Below are positions 8,473-16,944 of a stretch of 64,000 bases of DNA, in pieces. The translations under genes were made by a program, and so were the position numbers. The stretch comes from Clostridium sp. Its GTDB lineage: Bacteria; Bacillota; Clostridia; Clostridiales; Clostridiaceae. The notes beneath the pieces are model-generated. The model was not told the origin of the DNA, did no database searches, and saw nothing but the letters and a program-made list of their open reading frames with translations. Each line of letters begins with the position of its first letter. The first letter of the stretch is position 1. The stretch covers positions 60,327-124,326 of the forward strand of contig JALEZF010000022.1 of the NCBI GenBank assembly GCA_022773025.1. The letters run 5' to 3'.

Positions 8473-9543
8473 ATGAGTTACAAAATATTAATTATCAATC
8501 CAGGTTCAACTTCTACCAAAATAGGTGTATACGAGGATGAAACTCCAGTATTAGTAGAAACTTTAAGACATAGTGCAGAAGAGATAGGAAAGTATCCAAC
8601 GATATATTCTCAATTAGGTTTCAGAAAGGATCTTATATTAAATATTTTAAATGAGAAAAATTTTGATATAAAGACTTTAGATGCAGTAGTTGGAAGAGGT
8701 GGACTTCTAAAACCAATAGAAGGTGGAACATATTCTGTAAATGAAGCTATGCTAGAAGATCTTAAGATTGGATACCAAGGACAACATGCCTCTAACTTAG
8801 GTGGAATCCTTGCAAACGAAATAGCAAAAGAATTAAATATCCCTGCATACATCGTTGATCCAGTTGTAGTTGATGAGCTAGATGAAGTTGCAAGAATATC
8901 TGGAATGCCAGAAATAAAGAGAACATCTATCTTCCATCCTTTAAATCAAAAGGCTGTAGCAAGAAGATATGCAAAAGAAAATGGCACAAAGTACACTGAC
9001 ATAAATGTAATTGTTGCACATTTAGGTGGCGGAATATCTGTTGGAGCTCATAGAAATGGAAGAATAGTAGACGTAAACAATGCTCTAAATGGAGAAGGTT
9101 CTTTCTCTCCAGAAAGAATGGGATCAGTTCCAGCTAGAGAATTAATAGAGCTATGCTATAGCCAAAAATACACTCTAGAAGAAATGAGAAAGAAGATAAG
9201 TGGACAAGGCGGATTTGTTGCATTCTTGGGAACAAACGATGCAAAAGCAGTAGGGGAAAGAGCAGCTGCTGGAGATGCAAAAGCAAAACTTATCTACGAA
9301 GCTATGGCATATCAAATAGCAAAAGAAATAGGAAAGTGTGCTACAGTACTTTGTGGTAAAGTAGACGCTATAATCCTAACAGGTGGAGTAGCATACTCAA
9401 AGGAAATGGTAAGACTTATATCTGAAAGAGTAAGCTTTATCAGTGATGTTGTAGTATATCCAGGTGAAGATGAACTTCTAGCTCTAGCTCAAGGTGCAAT
9501 AAGCGTATTAAGTGGAGCTGAAAAAGCAAAAGAATACAAATAG
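8473..9543 (+). CDS. buk: Butyrate kinase
   Basis: A 356-residue acetokinase-family enzyme that transfers phosphate from butyryl phosphate to [16 protein letters not shown] near the N-terminus is the phosphate-binding motif and [13 protein letters not shown] is the conserved glycine-rich loop. The start is ATG 8473, following AGGGGGA; the upstream ATG at 8434 lies inside ptb. Overlapping control with ptb and a strong terminator afterwards define a two-gene unit. Confidence 0.95.
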   Translation: MSYKILIINPGSTSTKIGVYEDETPVLVETLRHSAEEIGKYPTIYSQLGFRKDLILNILNEKNFDIKTLDAVVGRGGLLKPIEGGTYSVNEAMLEDLKIGYQGQHASNLGGILANEIAKELNIPAYIVDPVVVDELDEVARISGMPEIKRTSIFHPLNQKAVARRYAKENGTKYTDINVIVAHLGGGISVGAHRNGRIVDVNNALNGEGSFSPERMGSVPARELIELCYSQKYTLEEMRKKISGQGGFVAFLGTNDAKAVGERAAAGDAKAKLIYEAMAYQIAKEIGKCATVLCGKVDAIILTGGVAYSKEMVRLISERVSFISDVVVYPGEDELLALAQGAISVLSGAEKAKEYK

Positions 9544-9558
9544 TATTAAATATATAAT

Positions 9559-9600
9559 AAAAAGGTCTATATCAAAAGTTATTTTGATATAGACCTTTTT
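9559..9600. terminator. Strong bidirectional terminator after buk
   Basis: A perfect 19-bp stem with loop GTTA, AAAAAGGTCTATATCAAAA pairing with its complement, with T runs on both strands. It also serves the convergent lipoprotein pseudogene. Confidence 0.95.
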
Positions 9601-9609
9601 AAATTGAGA

Positions 9610-10203
9610 TTACTTTTTTATTTCTCTCATATAATTAATACCAACTATATTTTTATATGACAATGGAGTATCCGTTGGATTCATTGGGTCTTCAGGAACT
9701 AAACCTAGTACGAAATTCCCAATAGTTGATGAATATACTATATAGTATTTACTTGTATACGGATCTTTTTTAATTCGGTCCTACTTTATATCATCTGGAA
9801 GTAGTGATTTGGCCAATGAAATGGCCTTATCAAAACTAACATTAGTAGGATTGATTTCGTTTTTATAAGTATAAGAGGTTAAGATTGAACCATAAGTTTT
9901 ATTATCAATATTAGGAATCTCTGATAATAATCCGCTTTCTACAAAAGTATCAGCAGTTTCATAAGAGTAATAATCAGAATTCTTTATTTCGTACTTTAAA
10001 GTCTTTTTATCTACTAGTTTATATCTTTCCTTAATATTTGTGGATTTTGTAGAGGGTTCATTTTCGCCAATATTTAGTGTTTGTGTAAATGTGGTATTTT
10101 CTTTAATTTGAAAAGTGTAATTTTTATTTTCTGCCTGTTTCTGTGTTGAACAGCCGAATAATAATAATGGAATTATTAGAAGAGATGTTACCGAAAGTTT
10201 CAT
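9610..10203 (-). pseudogene. Small lipoprotein gene broken by a frameshift
   Basis: Reading from 10203, a 140-residue frame starts with a lipoprotein signal (hydrophobic core, lipobox LLFGC) and stops at TAG 9781-9783 after LLPDDIK. One base further on, a second open frame runs without stop to TAA at 9610-9612 and reads RDRIKKDPYTSKYYIVYSS and onward, ending NYMREIKK. Its composition matches the first part, so a single-base insertion near 9783 (or a sequencing error) has split one protein of about 197 residues. Function unknown; an exported lipoprotein. A convergent terminator follows at once, so the gene's natural end is at 9610. Confidence 0.75.
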
Positions 10204-10415
10204 TAGAAATCCTCCAATATAAAATTATATTGTTTACTATATTTTAATATATTAAATGGATATATATAGTGAAAATATAAAATATATAGTTTATATAGAG
10301 CCTTTATTTTTCACTTTTGTACGTAAGCTTTCTTTATTCGTGAATTTTATTTTTATTGATAAAAATTATATATAAGAATAATATATAAATATAAATGGAT
10401 ATCAGGGGGGGAAAA

Positions 10416-11252
10416 ATGAGGACTAGCTTAAATATAAGTAATACATTAACCAAAATAGATGAAATGAAGGGGGACGATGCTGTATTTCAAGTGTTGGAAT
10501 ATGATGAACTAAAGGGTGGAAAAGACGTTAATACGGCACTAATGCTAAGCTTTATGAAAGATGCACATATAAAGCTTAGACAACTTAGAATAATGCTAGA
10601 TAATGGATCAGTTAGAATAGAAACTGGTGCACTACACTTTTTAAAAGGTAACATTGTAATGGAAAATAAGATGGGAGGAGTTCTTGGTATAGGAAAGAAG
10701 ATGTTTGCAAGTAAGGTAACTGGGGAAACAACTTTTAAGCCTGTATATAAAGGAACTGGTGAGCTTTTCTTAGAACCAAGTTTTGGACATTATGCATTAA
10801 TAGAATTAGAGGATGAAGAGATAATAGTTGACGATGGATTATTTTATGCTTGTGAGCAAGGGATAGAAGTAGGTGCGGCTATGCAGAAGAATTTATCTTC
10901 AAGCTTATTTGGAAATGAAGGACTGTTCCAGACTAAACTTTCGGGATCAGGGGTAGCAGCTTTAGAGCTTCCAGTGCCAGAAAGTGAAATAATAAAGGTT
11001 AAGCTATTTAATGACACTCTAAAAGTAGATGGAGATTTTGCAATATTAAGAAGCGGAAGATTAGAATTTACAGTAGAGAAGTCATCTAAATCTTTATTGG
11101 CTACTGCGACAGGAGGAGAAGGCTTATTAAATGTATATAAGGGAACTGGTGAAGTATGGCTTATGCCTACATCATCAGTATATAGACAGCTTGGAATGAG
11201 TGGAATTCAAAATATAGCAACTCCAACAAATAAGAGAAATACTGATGAATAA
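10416..11252 (+). CDS. AIM24-family protein
   Basis: A 278-residue protein of the AIM24 family, which forms a TRAP-like double-stranded beta-helix. Paired motifs VYKGTGELFLEPSFG and VYKGTGEVWLMPTSS mark the two halves of the duplicated fold. Bacterial members have no agreed biochemical role. The start is ATG 10416 after AGGGGGG. It is flanked by terminators or spacers on both sides and appears to be monocistronic. No signal peptide or membrane segment is visible. Confidence 0.85.
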   Translation: MRTSLNISNTLTKIDEMKGDDAVFQVLEYDELKGGKDVNTALMLSFMKDAHIKLRQLRIMLDNGSVRIETGALHFLKGNIVMENKMGGVLGIGKKMFASKVTGETTFKPVYKGTGELFLEPSFGHYALIELEDEEIIVDDGLFYACEQGIEVGAAMQKNLSSSLFGNEGLFQTKLSGSGVAALELPVPESEIIKVKLFNDTLKVDGDFAILRSGRLEFTVEKSSKSLLATATGGEGLLNVYKGTGEVWLMPTSSVYRQLGMSGIQNIATPTNKRNTDE

Positions 11253-11321
11253 TAAAAAATAAATGATTTTATAAAAATCCTTAATAGCCACAGTTTATAG
11301 ATATTAATAAGAATCAAACAT

Positions 11322-11372
11322 AAAAAAGACGTACTAAAAATGCGGAAATCATTTTTAGTACGTCTTTTTTAG
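11322..11372. terminator. Terminator after the AIM24 gene
   Basis: A 21-bp perfect stem (11322-11342 with 11350-11370) around a seven-base loop, with a T run following. Confidence 0.93.
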
Positions 11373-11490
11373 TGCTCAGAAAGTTTTCTCCATCTTTATG
11401 TGAAGTGCATTGAATTTGCAAATGGTGAAATAATAGGGATAATGAAATATTTACATATTTAAGATGAAATATTAAATAGGAGTGATAAAC

Positions 11491-11760
11491 ATGAAAATAA
11501 AGAAAAGAAATGGAAAACTAGAGGATTTTTATAAAGATAAAATTGTTACATCAATAACTAACGCGTCTGATGAAGTTAATGAACCATTAAACGAAAGCGA
11601 TATTTATATAGTGGCAAATGCTGTGTATCAACATGTTATGGACAATAAGGATGAAATAGTGAGTTCAGAATCTATATTTAACACTATCTATGATGAATTA
11701 AAAAAGATAGGTTTTAAAGATGTGGCAGAGAGCTATAAAAAAGGTTCAGGACGAATTTGA
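11491..11760 (+). CDS. Stand-alone ATP-cone domain protein
   Basis: An 89-residue protein made only of an ATP-cone, the nucleotide-sensing domain found at the N-terminus of ribonucleotide reductases and in NrdR. The motif starts KKRNGKLEDFYKDKI and continues with the family's helices to about residue 85. NrdR has an N-terminal zinc ribbon, which is absent, and no reductase domain follows: the frame closes with TGA and the next 300 bases are non-coding. The start is ATG 11491 after AGGAG. It could be a free nucleotide-responsive regulator or a leftover of an anaerobic reductase. Confidence 0.75.
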   Translation: MKIKKRNGKLEDFYKDKIVTSITNASDEVNEPLNESDIYIVANAVYQHVMDNKDEIVSSESIFNTIYDELKKIGFKDVAESYKKGSGRI

Positions 11761-11954
11761 AAAAGCACAAATCGAGTTCTTAAATACATATAAAACAACG
11801 AATATTTGGAAAATTCGTAATTGACACAGGAATTGGTTGGTGATATCATAAATGTATACCATTACATTTTGTTGATAAATATGTAAATTAAGTTGTTCTA
11901 TAAAAGTTTACAGAATAACAAAGAAATACTAAAGATTAGTACCTCAAAGAGGGG

Positions 11955-12025
11955 TTGTATCACTTATAAAACATAAGTATAATAGGGCAATAGGGGTACG
12001 TTGAAAAATGTAACTCTTATTACCC
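11955..12025 (+). promoter_or_regulatory. Promoter and leader hairpin of murI
   Basis: TTGTAT (11955-11960) and TATAAT (11978-11983) are 17 bases apart. Immediately downstream, 11985-11997 can pair with 12012-12025 (about 12 pairs with two G-U and one mismatch), giving a hairpin at the 5' end of the transcript. It has no T tail, so it is not a terminator; it may stabilise the message or act as an operator. The rest of the 320-base gap shows nothing more. Confidence 0.6.
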
Positions 12026-12080
12026 TTAAATATAGGCTTTAGAGATAAGGTCAAAATTATTTGTTATGGGGGACATTGAT

Positions 12081-12866
12081 ATGGAGAACAGAAAGAAAAT
12101 AGGGGTACTAGATTCAGGAGTAGGAGGCCTTACAGTTGTAAAAGAGCTTGAAAAGCTTATGCCTAATGAGGATATTGTTTACTTTGGAGACAACAAAAAT
12201 TGTCCTTATGGAAACAGAACTGCTGATGATATTGTTGGATTAACCCGCAAAATGATAGAATTTCTAAAGGATCAGGAAGTAAAAGTTGTTGCAGTAGCTT
12301 GTAACACCATATCTTCATTGATAGATAGATATGGAAATGATTATGACTTTCCAGTATTTGGAATTATAGAGCCAGCATCTCAGTATGTTGTAGACAAGGG
12401 TGTCAATGAGGTAGGAGTTGTTGCTACAGAGTTTACAATAAACAGTAAGTGTTACAATAGACTTATAAATGAAAAAAATCCTAATCTAGATGTATATGGT
12501 GAAGGAAGCCGCAACTTAGCAATGCTAGTTGACTGTGGCGAATTTGATATGAAAGCTATAGAAGAAGACATAAGTCTTCATATGGGAAATCTTTTAAAAA
12601 GATGTGATGTGAAGGATGTAATATTAGGATGTACACATTATCCTATAGTTCAAGATGTATTTGAAAAGTATGGTCCTGGAATAAACTTTATCAATCCAGC
12701 ATTGCAACAAGCAAAAAAGATAAAAGCATATCTGGAGGAAAATAATTTATTAAATGATGAACCACATCATGCATATAACATATATACTAGCGGAACTACT
12801 GACACATATGAGAAGCTTTTAAAGATATTAGATATAAAAACACCTTTTAATATAAAAACTGTATAA
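12081..12866 (+). CDS. murI: Glutamate racemase
   Basis: A 261-residue racemase that supplies D-glutamate for peptidoglycan. It has the catalytic Asp loop IGVLDSGVGGLTV and the two catalytic cysteines in ACNTIS and GCTHYP. The CPYGNRT segment corresponds to the conserved PYG of the family. The start is ATG 12081 because GGGGGA lies just upstream; the ATG at 12066 overlaps that site. A zinc-peptidase gene follows after 74 bases. Some divergence (DNKNC before PYG) leaves a small chance of a different amino-acid racemase. Confidence 0.9.
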   Translation: MENRKKIGVLDSGVGGLTVVKELEKLMPNEDIVYFGDNKNCPYGNRTADDIVGLTRKMIEFLKDQEVKVVAVACNTISSLIDRYGNDYDFPVFGIIEPASQYVVDKGVNEVGVVATEFTINSKCYNRLINEKNPNLDVYGEGSRNLAMLVDCGEFDMKAIEEDISLHMGNLLKRCDVKDVILGCTHYPIVQDVFEKYGPGINFINPALQQAKKIKAYLEENNLLNDEPHHAYNIYTSGTTDTYEKLLKILDIKTPFNIKTV

Positions 12867-12940
12867 AAAAATAATGAGTAGTGGATAGCGAGAAGTGGAT
12901 TTTAATTTTAGCACCTATAGCATATATAGGAGGAAATAGC

Positions 12941-13771
12941 ATGAAGGTTATAGATATGAGAGAGTACTTTAAGAAGTTTTATAGAGAAATAAACACCATT
13001 GGAAAATGGACAGCTTTTGAAAAGTACTATGAAGGATATAAAGAATTATTTGATTTGATGATAAAGGGGCTTTATATGGTTGAGCTTAATGAGTTTAAGG
13101 CCATCGTAGAAAACACAAATTTTCATGCTATTTCAAAAAAGTTAAGCTGTATAGATGTAGAGACTATTGAGAAAATAAAAGAAATCGTTAAGAAATCGGT
13201 AGAGAATTTGCACTTTGAAGAAGAATTTGATTTGTATGTAGGAGTCGGATTAGGACATGCTTGTGGGGTAGCTTTGCCTACTAAAAGGCCATCTATATAC
13301 GTTGGTTTAGAGTGTATTGATGCATGTGATATAAATTTTCTTATTCCACATGAAGTGAATCATATGGTTAGAATAAAATCTATTGAAAATATAAATTTGT
13401 ATAGTTTTGCAGAAAGAGTTGTTACAGAAGGACTTGGAGTGATTTATCCTTTGATTTTAAATAAACTACCTATAGATGTAGATAATATAAGAAGGACATT
13501 AGTTATAGATAAAAATCAAGTAGAACTTTTAAAAGAGAAAGAGGATGAGGTAAAACAAAATGTCATTGGGCATTTTAATGATACTTTAGATTATAAACTA
13601 ATGAATGAATTTTTTACTATACAAAATGATGAGACTACAAAACCTGTATTGTCAGGATACTATATTGGACTAAGGATAGTTGAAAAAGCACTAAATGAAG
13701 GATATGAAATAGATCAGCTGACAAGATTACATGTAAATGAATTTCTAGAACAAATAATTGGATTTAAATAA
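12941..13771 (+). CDS. Predicted zinc protease (DUF2268/COG5504-like)
   Basis: A 276-residue protein with HEVNH at 137-141, a zinc-binding HExxH motif, followed about 25 residues later by FAERVVTEGLG, where a third ligand (Glu) is expected. The first 100 residues are helical. No signal peptide, so probably cytoplasmic. It resembles the DUF2268 group of predicted Zn-dependent proteases; natural substrates are not known. The start is ATG 12941, seven bases after AGGAGG; the upstream in-frame ATG at 12881 has no ribosome site. Probably co-transcribed with murI. Confidence 0.7.
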   Translation: MKVIDMREYFKKFYREINTIGKWTAFEKYYEGYKELFDLMIKGLYMVELNEFKAIVENTNFHAISKKLSCIDVETIEKIKEIVKKSVENLHFEEEFDLYVGVGLGHACGVALPTKRPSIYVGLECIDACDINFLIPHEVNHMVRIKSIENINLYSFAERVVTEGLGVIYPLILNKLPIDVDNIRRTLVIDKNQVELLKEKEDEVKQNVIGHFNDTLDYKLMNEFFTIQNDETTKPVLSGYYIGLRIVEKALNEGYEIDQLTRLHVNEFLEQIIGFK

Positions 13772-13884
13772 AAAGTAATAGAAGCTGTTCTAGCAAAACA
13801 TTCATGAAATATTTAATAACGTATGTAAAATTATTCGCTTTATTAAAGAATTTTAGGTATTTCTCTTAGCGATGAAATAGGTCG

Positions 13885-14120
13885 TTGAAAGTTTTAAAAT
13901 TAGTTAAAATTACTGTAGCTAGTGCAAAAGAATTTAGAGAAGCCATAAAAATAGCAGTTGATGATATGGTTTCGTTGATATCTAAATCTTTAAGCTTAGA
14001 ATTTCAGGATGCTATAGGCTTTTAAGTGCTACATGCGATATACAAATAAGTTAGGTTATAAATGACTCAATTACAGTAAGAGTAAGAGCACCAAAAAAAT
14101 TATTAAAACTAAATATATAA
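13885..14120 (+). pseudogene. Relic of an acetamidase/formamidase gene (3' end)
   Basis: One frame reads VKITVASAKEFREAIKIAV and on through SLEFQDAIGF to a stop. Shifting by one base restores SATCDIQIS, then a TAG in place of the family's Gln codon, then VINDSITVRVRAPKKLL and a natural stop at 14118-14120. This is the C-terminal end of acetamidase/formamidase (FmdA) proteins. There is at least one frameshift, one nonsense codon and no 5' part, so it is a decayed fragment. A terminator still follows it. The family is identified from remembered consensus, so confidence is moderate. Confidence 0.65.
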
Positions 14121-14123
14121 AAT

Positions 14124-14175
14124 AACCTCGGCAGCAGGTCAAAGATAGAATATCTAGACCTACTGCCGAGGTTTT
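14124..14175. terminator. Bidirectional terminator with GC-rich stem
   Basis: AACCTCGGCAGCAGGTC (14124-14140) pairs with 14157-14173 with one mismatch, followed by TTTT. The stem is unusually GC-rich for this window. It lies between the acetamidase relic and the convergent HTH gene. Confidence 0.85.
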
Positions 14176-14260
14176 ATATATTACCATCCATTTATCACAT
14201 TAATATAATGATTTATACATTGATTTTGATGAAGTTTATTAAAGGCTAACGCCTTAAAAT

Positions 14261-14728
14261 TTAAGAATCGAATTCTTCTAAATCACATAGGATTTTTCCA
14301 AGAAATTTTGGATTACCATAGACTATTATTCGTGCGTTCTTTTCTTCTTCCATGTAGAAGTATTGAAAGTTTATACCTGACTGATTTGAATGTTCACTAT
14401 TCACCTTAGAAATAATCTTCTCACAAAGAAGTGTTGCCTTTTCAGCATTATCTACATGATAATTTAGTATGACACAGCTTTCCAAGACTTTGTCATTATA
14501 AGGCTTACCTTGAACAAATTCCTGTAAATCAGATGCAGAGCTTTTAGCGATTTTGTCATTGAAATTATCTAGGCACATGAATTCCTTTAAGTCAGAGAAA
14601 GTTATCCTCCATTGCCCACCCATTTTGGAGGCCTTTATCTTGTTATCTTTAATGTATCTTTGAATTGTTATGGGATGAACTCCTAATATTCCTGAGACTT
14701 CTTCAACAGTTAACAGTTCCTTATCCAT
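14261..14728 (-). CDS. Excisionase-type helix-turn-helix protein
   Basis: A 155-residue protein whose first 50 residues are an excisionase/MerR-like winged HTH: LLTVEEVSGILGVHPITIQR, then YIKDNKIKASKMGGQWRI. The remaining 100 residues are unlike known integrase partners and have mixed alpha/beta character (VILNYHVDNAEKATLLCEKI, ARIIVYGNP). There is no integrase or phage gene nearby, so a transcriptional or accessory DNA-binding role is more likely than excision. It is the second gene of a pair with the HExxH protein, 44 bases apart on the same strand. Confidence 0.8.
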   Translation of the reverse strand: MDKELLTVEEVSGILGVHPITIQRYIKDNKIKASKMGGQWRITFSDLKEFMCLDNFNDKIAKSSASDLQEFVQGKPYNDKVLESCVILNYHVDNAEKATLLCEKIISKVNSEHSNQSGINFQYFYMEEEKNARIIVYGNPKFLGKILCDLEEFDS

Positions 14729-14772
14729 AAATACATCCCTTTCTATTTTGCAACTATCTATATGGTGGATAA

Positions 14773-16026
14773 TTAATTAGATTCGTCTTTTTCATTATAT
14801 AAATCTACGTAAAACACTTTATCTCTTTCAGAAATTTCTCCATAGAAAGTTCCTTTTTCAGTCAAAATACCATGGTCAAAAATCTTTGGTTTATCTGCTA
14901 CATAAAATTCGATTCTATCTACTGACCAAAAGTCTTCTTTATGGAAAGATAGAACTTGTCCTTCGATACAACTAGAATTATATTTTATGAAATTATTGTG
15001 TAAAACCTTGTTATCCATAGAAACAATATTCATAGGGTCAAAACCTGATAGTTTTAGGTTTCCACATACAATTATTTTATAGCCTTCAGTTTTATTAAAA
15101 GCTTCGAAAGCTTTCTTTTTAGCATCTACATATTTTTTTATAAGCTCTTTAGCACATTCTAAATAGTAATTGTCTATAGAAAAGTCAGTGAGCTCCTGGA
15201 AAGATCCGAATTTAGCTTTGAAGAATTTGTATAAAAAAACATTGCTGTTTGAGAATTCTTCATGCCAGTTAGGAGCTATGCTATCTAGTATAAGACAGAG
15301 AACTAATCCGAAGGCATAGGATGAATCTCTAAATTTATTTAAATCTTCAAAATCAAAAGTGTGCAAAAAGTCTTCAACTACGTCCATGACATCCATGTTT
15401 TTTCTATGGGCTAGAGCTTTGACTTCAACATAGGTGGCAGTACCTTCTATTGATTCTAATGCTAACTCGTAATTCAGCATTGAACCGATTATATTCTTTC
15501 TTTTCTCCCTTCTTTGAATGAAGTCAGATAAAAGCTTATCTCTTGTATATTTATTTTGATCATCTAAAGCGCAAAGCAAATAATCCTTATCCATAAGTCT
15601 TAGAGCTAAAGAGCTTTGAGAAAAGTTATAGTTTATAAAAAGCATCTCATCTGCCCAACGCTTTTCGCCATGAGAAAGCTGATGGCAGTGAAACATCTCG
15701 TGAACTAGTATAGAATAAACTTTATTTAAACTGCTGCTGGAATCTAAAGAATATAGTGTGTCCATATTTAGTATAGCAGTATAATGTCCGTTTAGATTTA
15801 TTGCTGTATTACCTACAAAGTCACCTGTCCATGATCCAATATGAGCATCGCGAAGAGGTGAAAAACCTTCAGGAGGATTAGGATGATTACATAGGACTAC
15901 AGTTGTGGAATTGTACAAAGCAAAGGGTGATTTTTTGAAACCTTTCCAATATAAATCAAAGTCATCTTTATTTAGAATCTCTACTATATCTTCATATAGC
16001 GCTAAAGATTTTAGTTCTTGAACCAT
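14773..16026 (-). CDS. Putative zinc metallopeptidase of unknown family
   Basis: A 417-residue protein that I cannot place in a named family. VHEMFHCHQ at 108-116 contains an HExxH zinc motif (H109, H113), and ESIEGTATYVE supplies a candidate third ligand at E194, a gluzincin-like arrangement. The C-terminal 120 residues look like beta-rich lipocalin-like or binding sequence. There is no signal peptide, so it should act in the cytoplasm. It is transcribed ahead of the HTH gene at 14261, a layout recalling metallopeptidase/repressor pairs such as ImmA-ImmR, although the sequence is not an ImmA. Confidence 0.65.
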   Translation of the reverse strand: MVQELKSLALYEDIVEILNKDDFDLYWKGFKKSPFALYNSTTVVLCNHPNPPEGFSPLRDAHIGSWTGDFVGNTAINLNGHYTAILNMDTLYSLDSSSSLNKVYSILVHEMFHCHQLSHGEKRWADEMLFINYNFSQSSLALRLMDKDYLLCALDDQNKYTRDKLLSDFIQRREKRKNIIGSMLNYELALESIEGTATYVEVKALAHRKNMDVMDVVEDFLHTFDFEDLNKFRDSSYAFGLVLCLILDSIAPNWHEEFSNSNVFLYKFFKAKFGSFQELTDFSIDNYYLECAKELIKKYVDAKKKAFEAFNKTEGYKIIVCGNLKLSGFDPMNIVSMDNKVLHNNFIKYNSSCIEGQVLSFHKEDFWSVDRIEFYVADKPKIFDHGILTEKGTFYGEISERDKVFYVDLYNEKDESN

Positions 16027-16233
16027 AGGTTAAACACATCCTTTTATATACTTCATTATCATTATAGGTAACAATAGAAAATGTTTCAATACAAATAGTA
16101 GTAAAATATAACAAAAGTTTATAACCAATGGTAATAGAATGGATTTATGAAAGTTTTAAGAAAGTTTCATCTGATAGTGTAGGTTATAATGATATAATTA
16201 TAACAAATATTGAAATAGGAGTTGATTTTGAAG

Positions 16234-16944
16234 ATGCAGCTTGTGTTGGAAAAGATAGAAAAAAATTATGGTGACAAAAAGGTCTTAAAGGGAGCTTCTT
16301 TTCAGTTTGAAAAAGGAAAGATTTATGGACTTCTTGGGCGTAATGGAGCAGGAAAAACAACTTTGTTTAATTGTATAAGTGGAGAGGATAAAGCAGATGG
16401 AGGCAAGGTAGAGATTATAGATGATAATGGGAATGCAAGAGATATAAAATCGTCAGATATAAGCTTTGTATTTTCCCAGCCAATACTTCCTGAATTTTTG
16501 ACTGGCTATGAATTTTTAAAATTTTACATAGACATTAATAAAGATAAGATAGAGAATCCACTTTCAATAGATGAGTATTTTGATATATTAAATATAAATG
16601 AAGAGGATAGATATAGGCTTATGAAGGGGTATTCTCATGGCATGAAAAATAAGATGCAGATGGCATGCTTCTTGATTGCAAGGCCAGATATAATTTTATT
16701 GGACGAGCCGCTTACTTCCTTTGATGTAGTTGTTGCCTTAGAAATCAAAAATTTATTAAAGCAGATAAAGCATGATCATATAATAATCTTTTCTACTCAT
16801 ATATTGCAGCTAGCTACAGACTTATGTGATGAAATAGTTGTTTTGAATAATGGAATCTTGGAAGAAGTTCAAAGTGATATATTAAAGAGCTCTGAATTCG
16901 AGGAAAAAGTAATTGAGATTTTAAAGGATGAGAGCCATGTATAA
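16234..16944 (+). CDS. ABC transporter ATP-binding protein
   Basis: A 236-residue ATPase. Walker A is GRNGAGKTT, Walker B is IILLDEP, and the switch His is in IIFSTHIL. The signature motif is YSHGMKNKMQ, a relaxed form of LSGGQ common in ABC-2 type exporters. ATG 16234 or a TTG at 16228 could be the start; both follow AGGAG at 16217-16221, and TTG has the better spacing. Its end overlaps the permease gene, so the two form one exporter of unknown substrate. Confidence 0.9.
   Translation: MQLVLEKIEKNYGDKKVLKGASFQFEKGKIYGLLGRNGAGKTTLFNCISGEDKADGGKVEIIDDNGNARDIKSSDISFVFSQPILPEFLTGYEFLKFYIDINKDKIENPLSIDEYFDILNINEEDRYRLMKGYSHGMKNKMQMACFLIARPDIILLDEPLTSFDVVVALEIKNLLKQIKHDHIIIFSTHILQLATDLCDEIVVLNNGILEEVQSDILKSSEFEEKVIEILKDESHV

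Noticed and set aside
14261-14728. Excisionase-like gene as a sign of a prophage or integrative element
   Set aside because: No integrase, att repeats, phage genes or tRNA nearby; treated as a DNA-binding protein.
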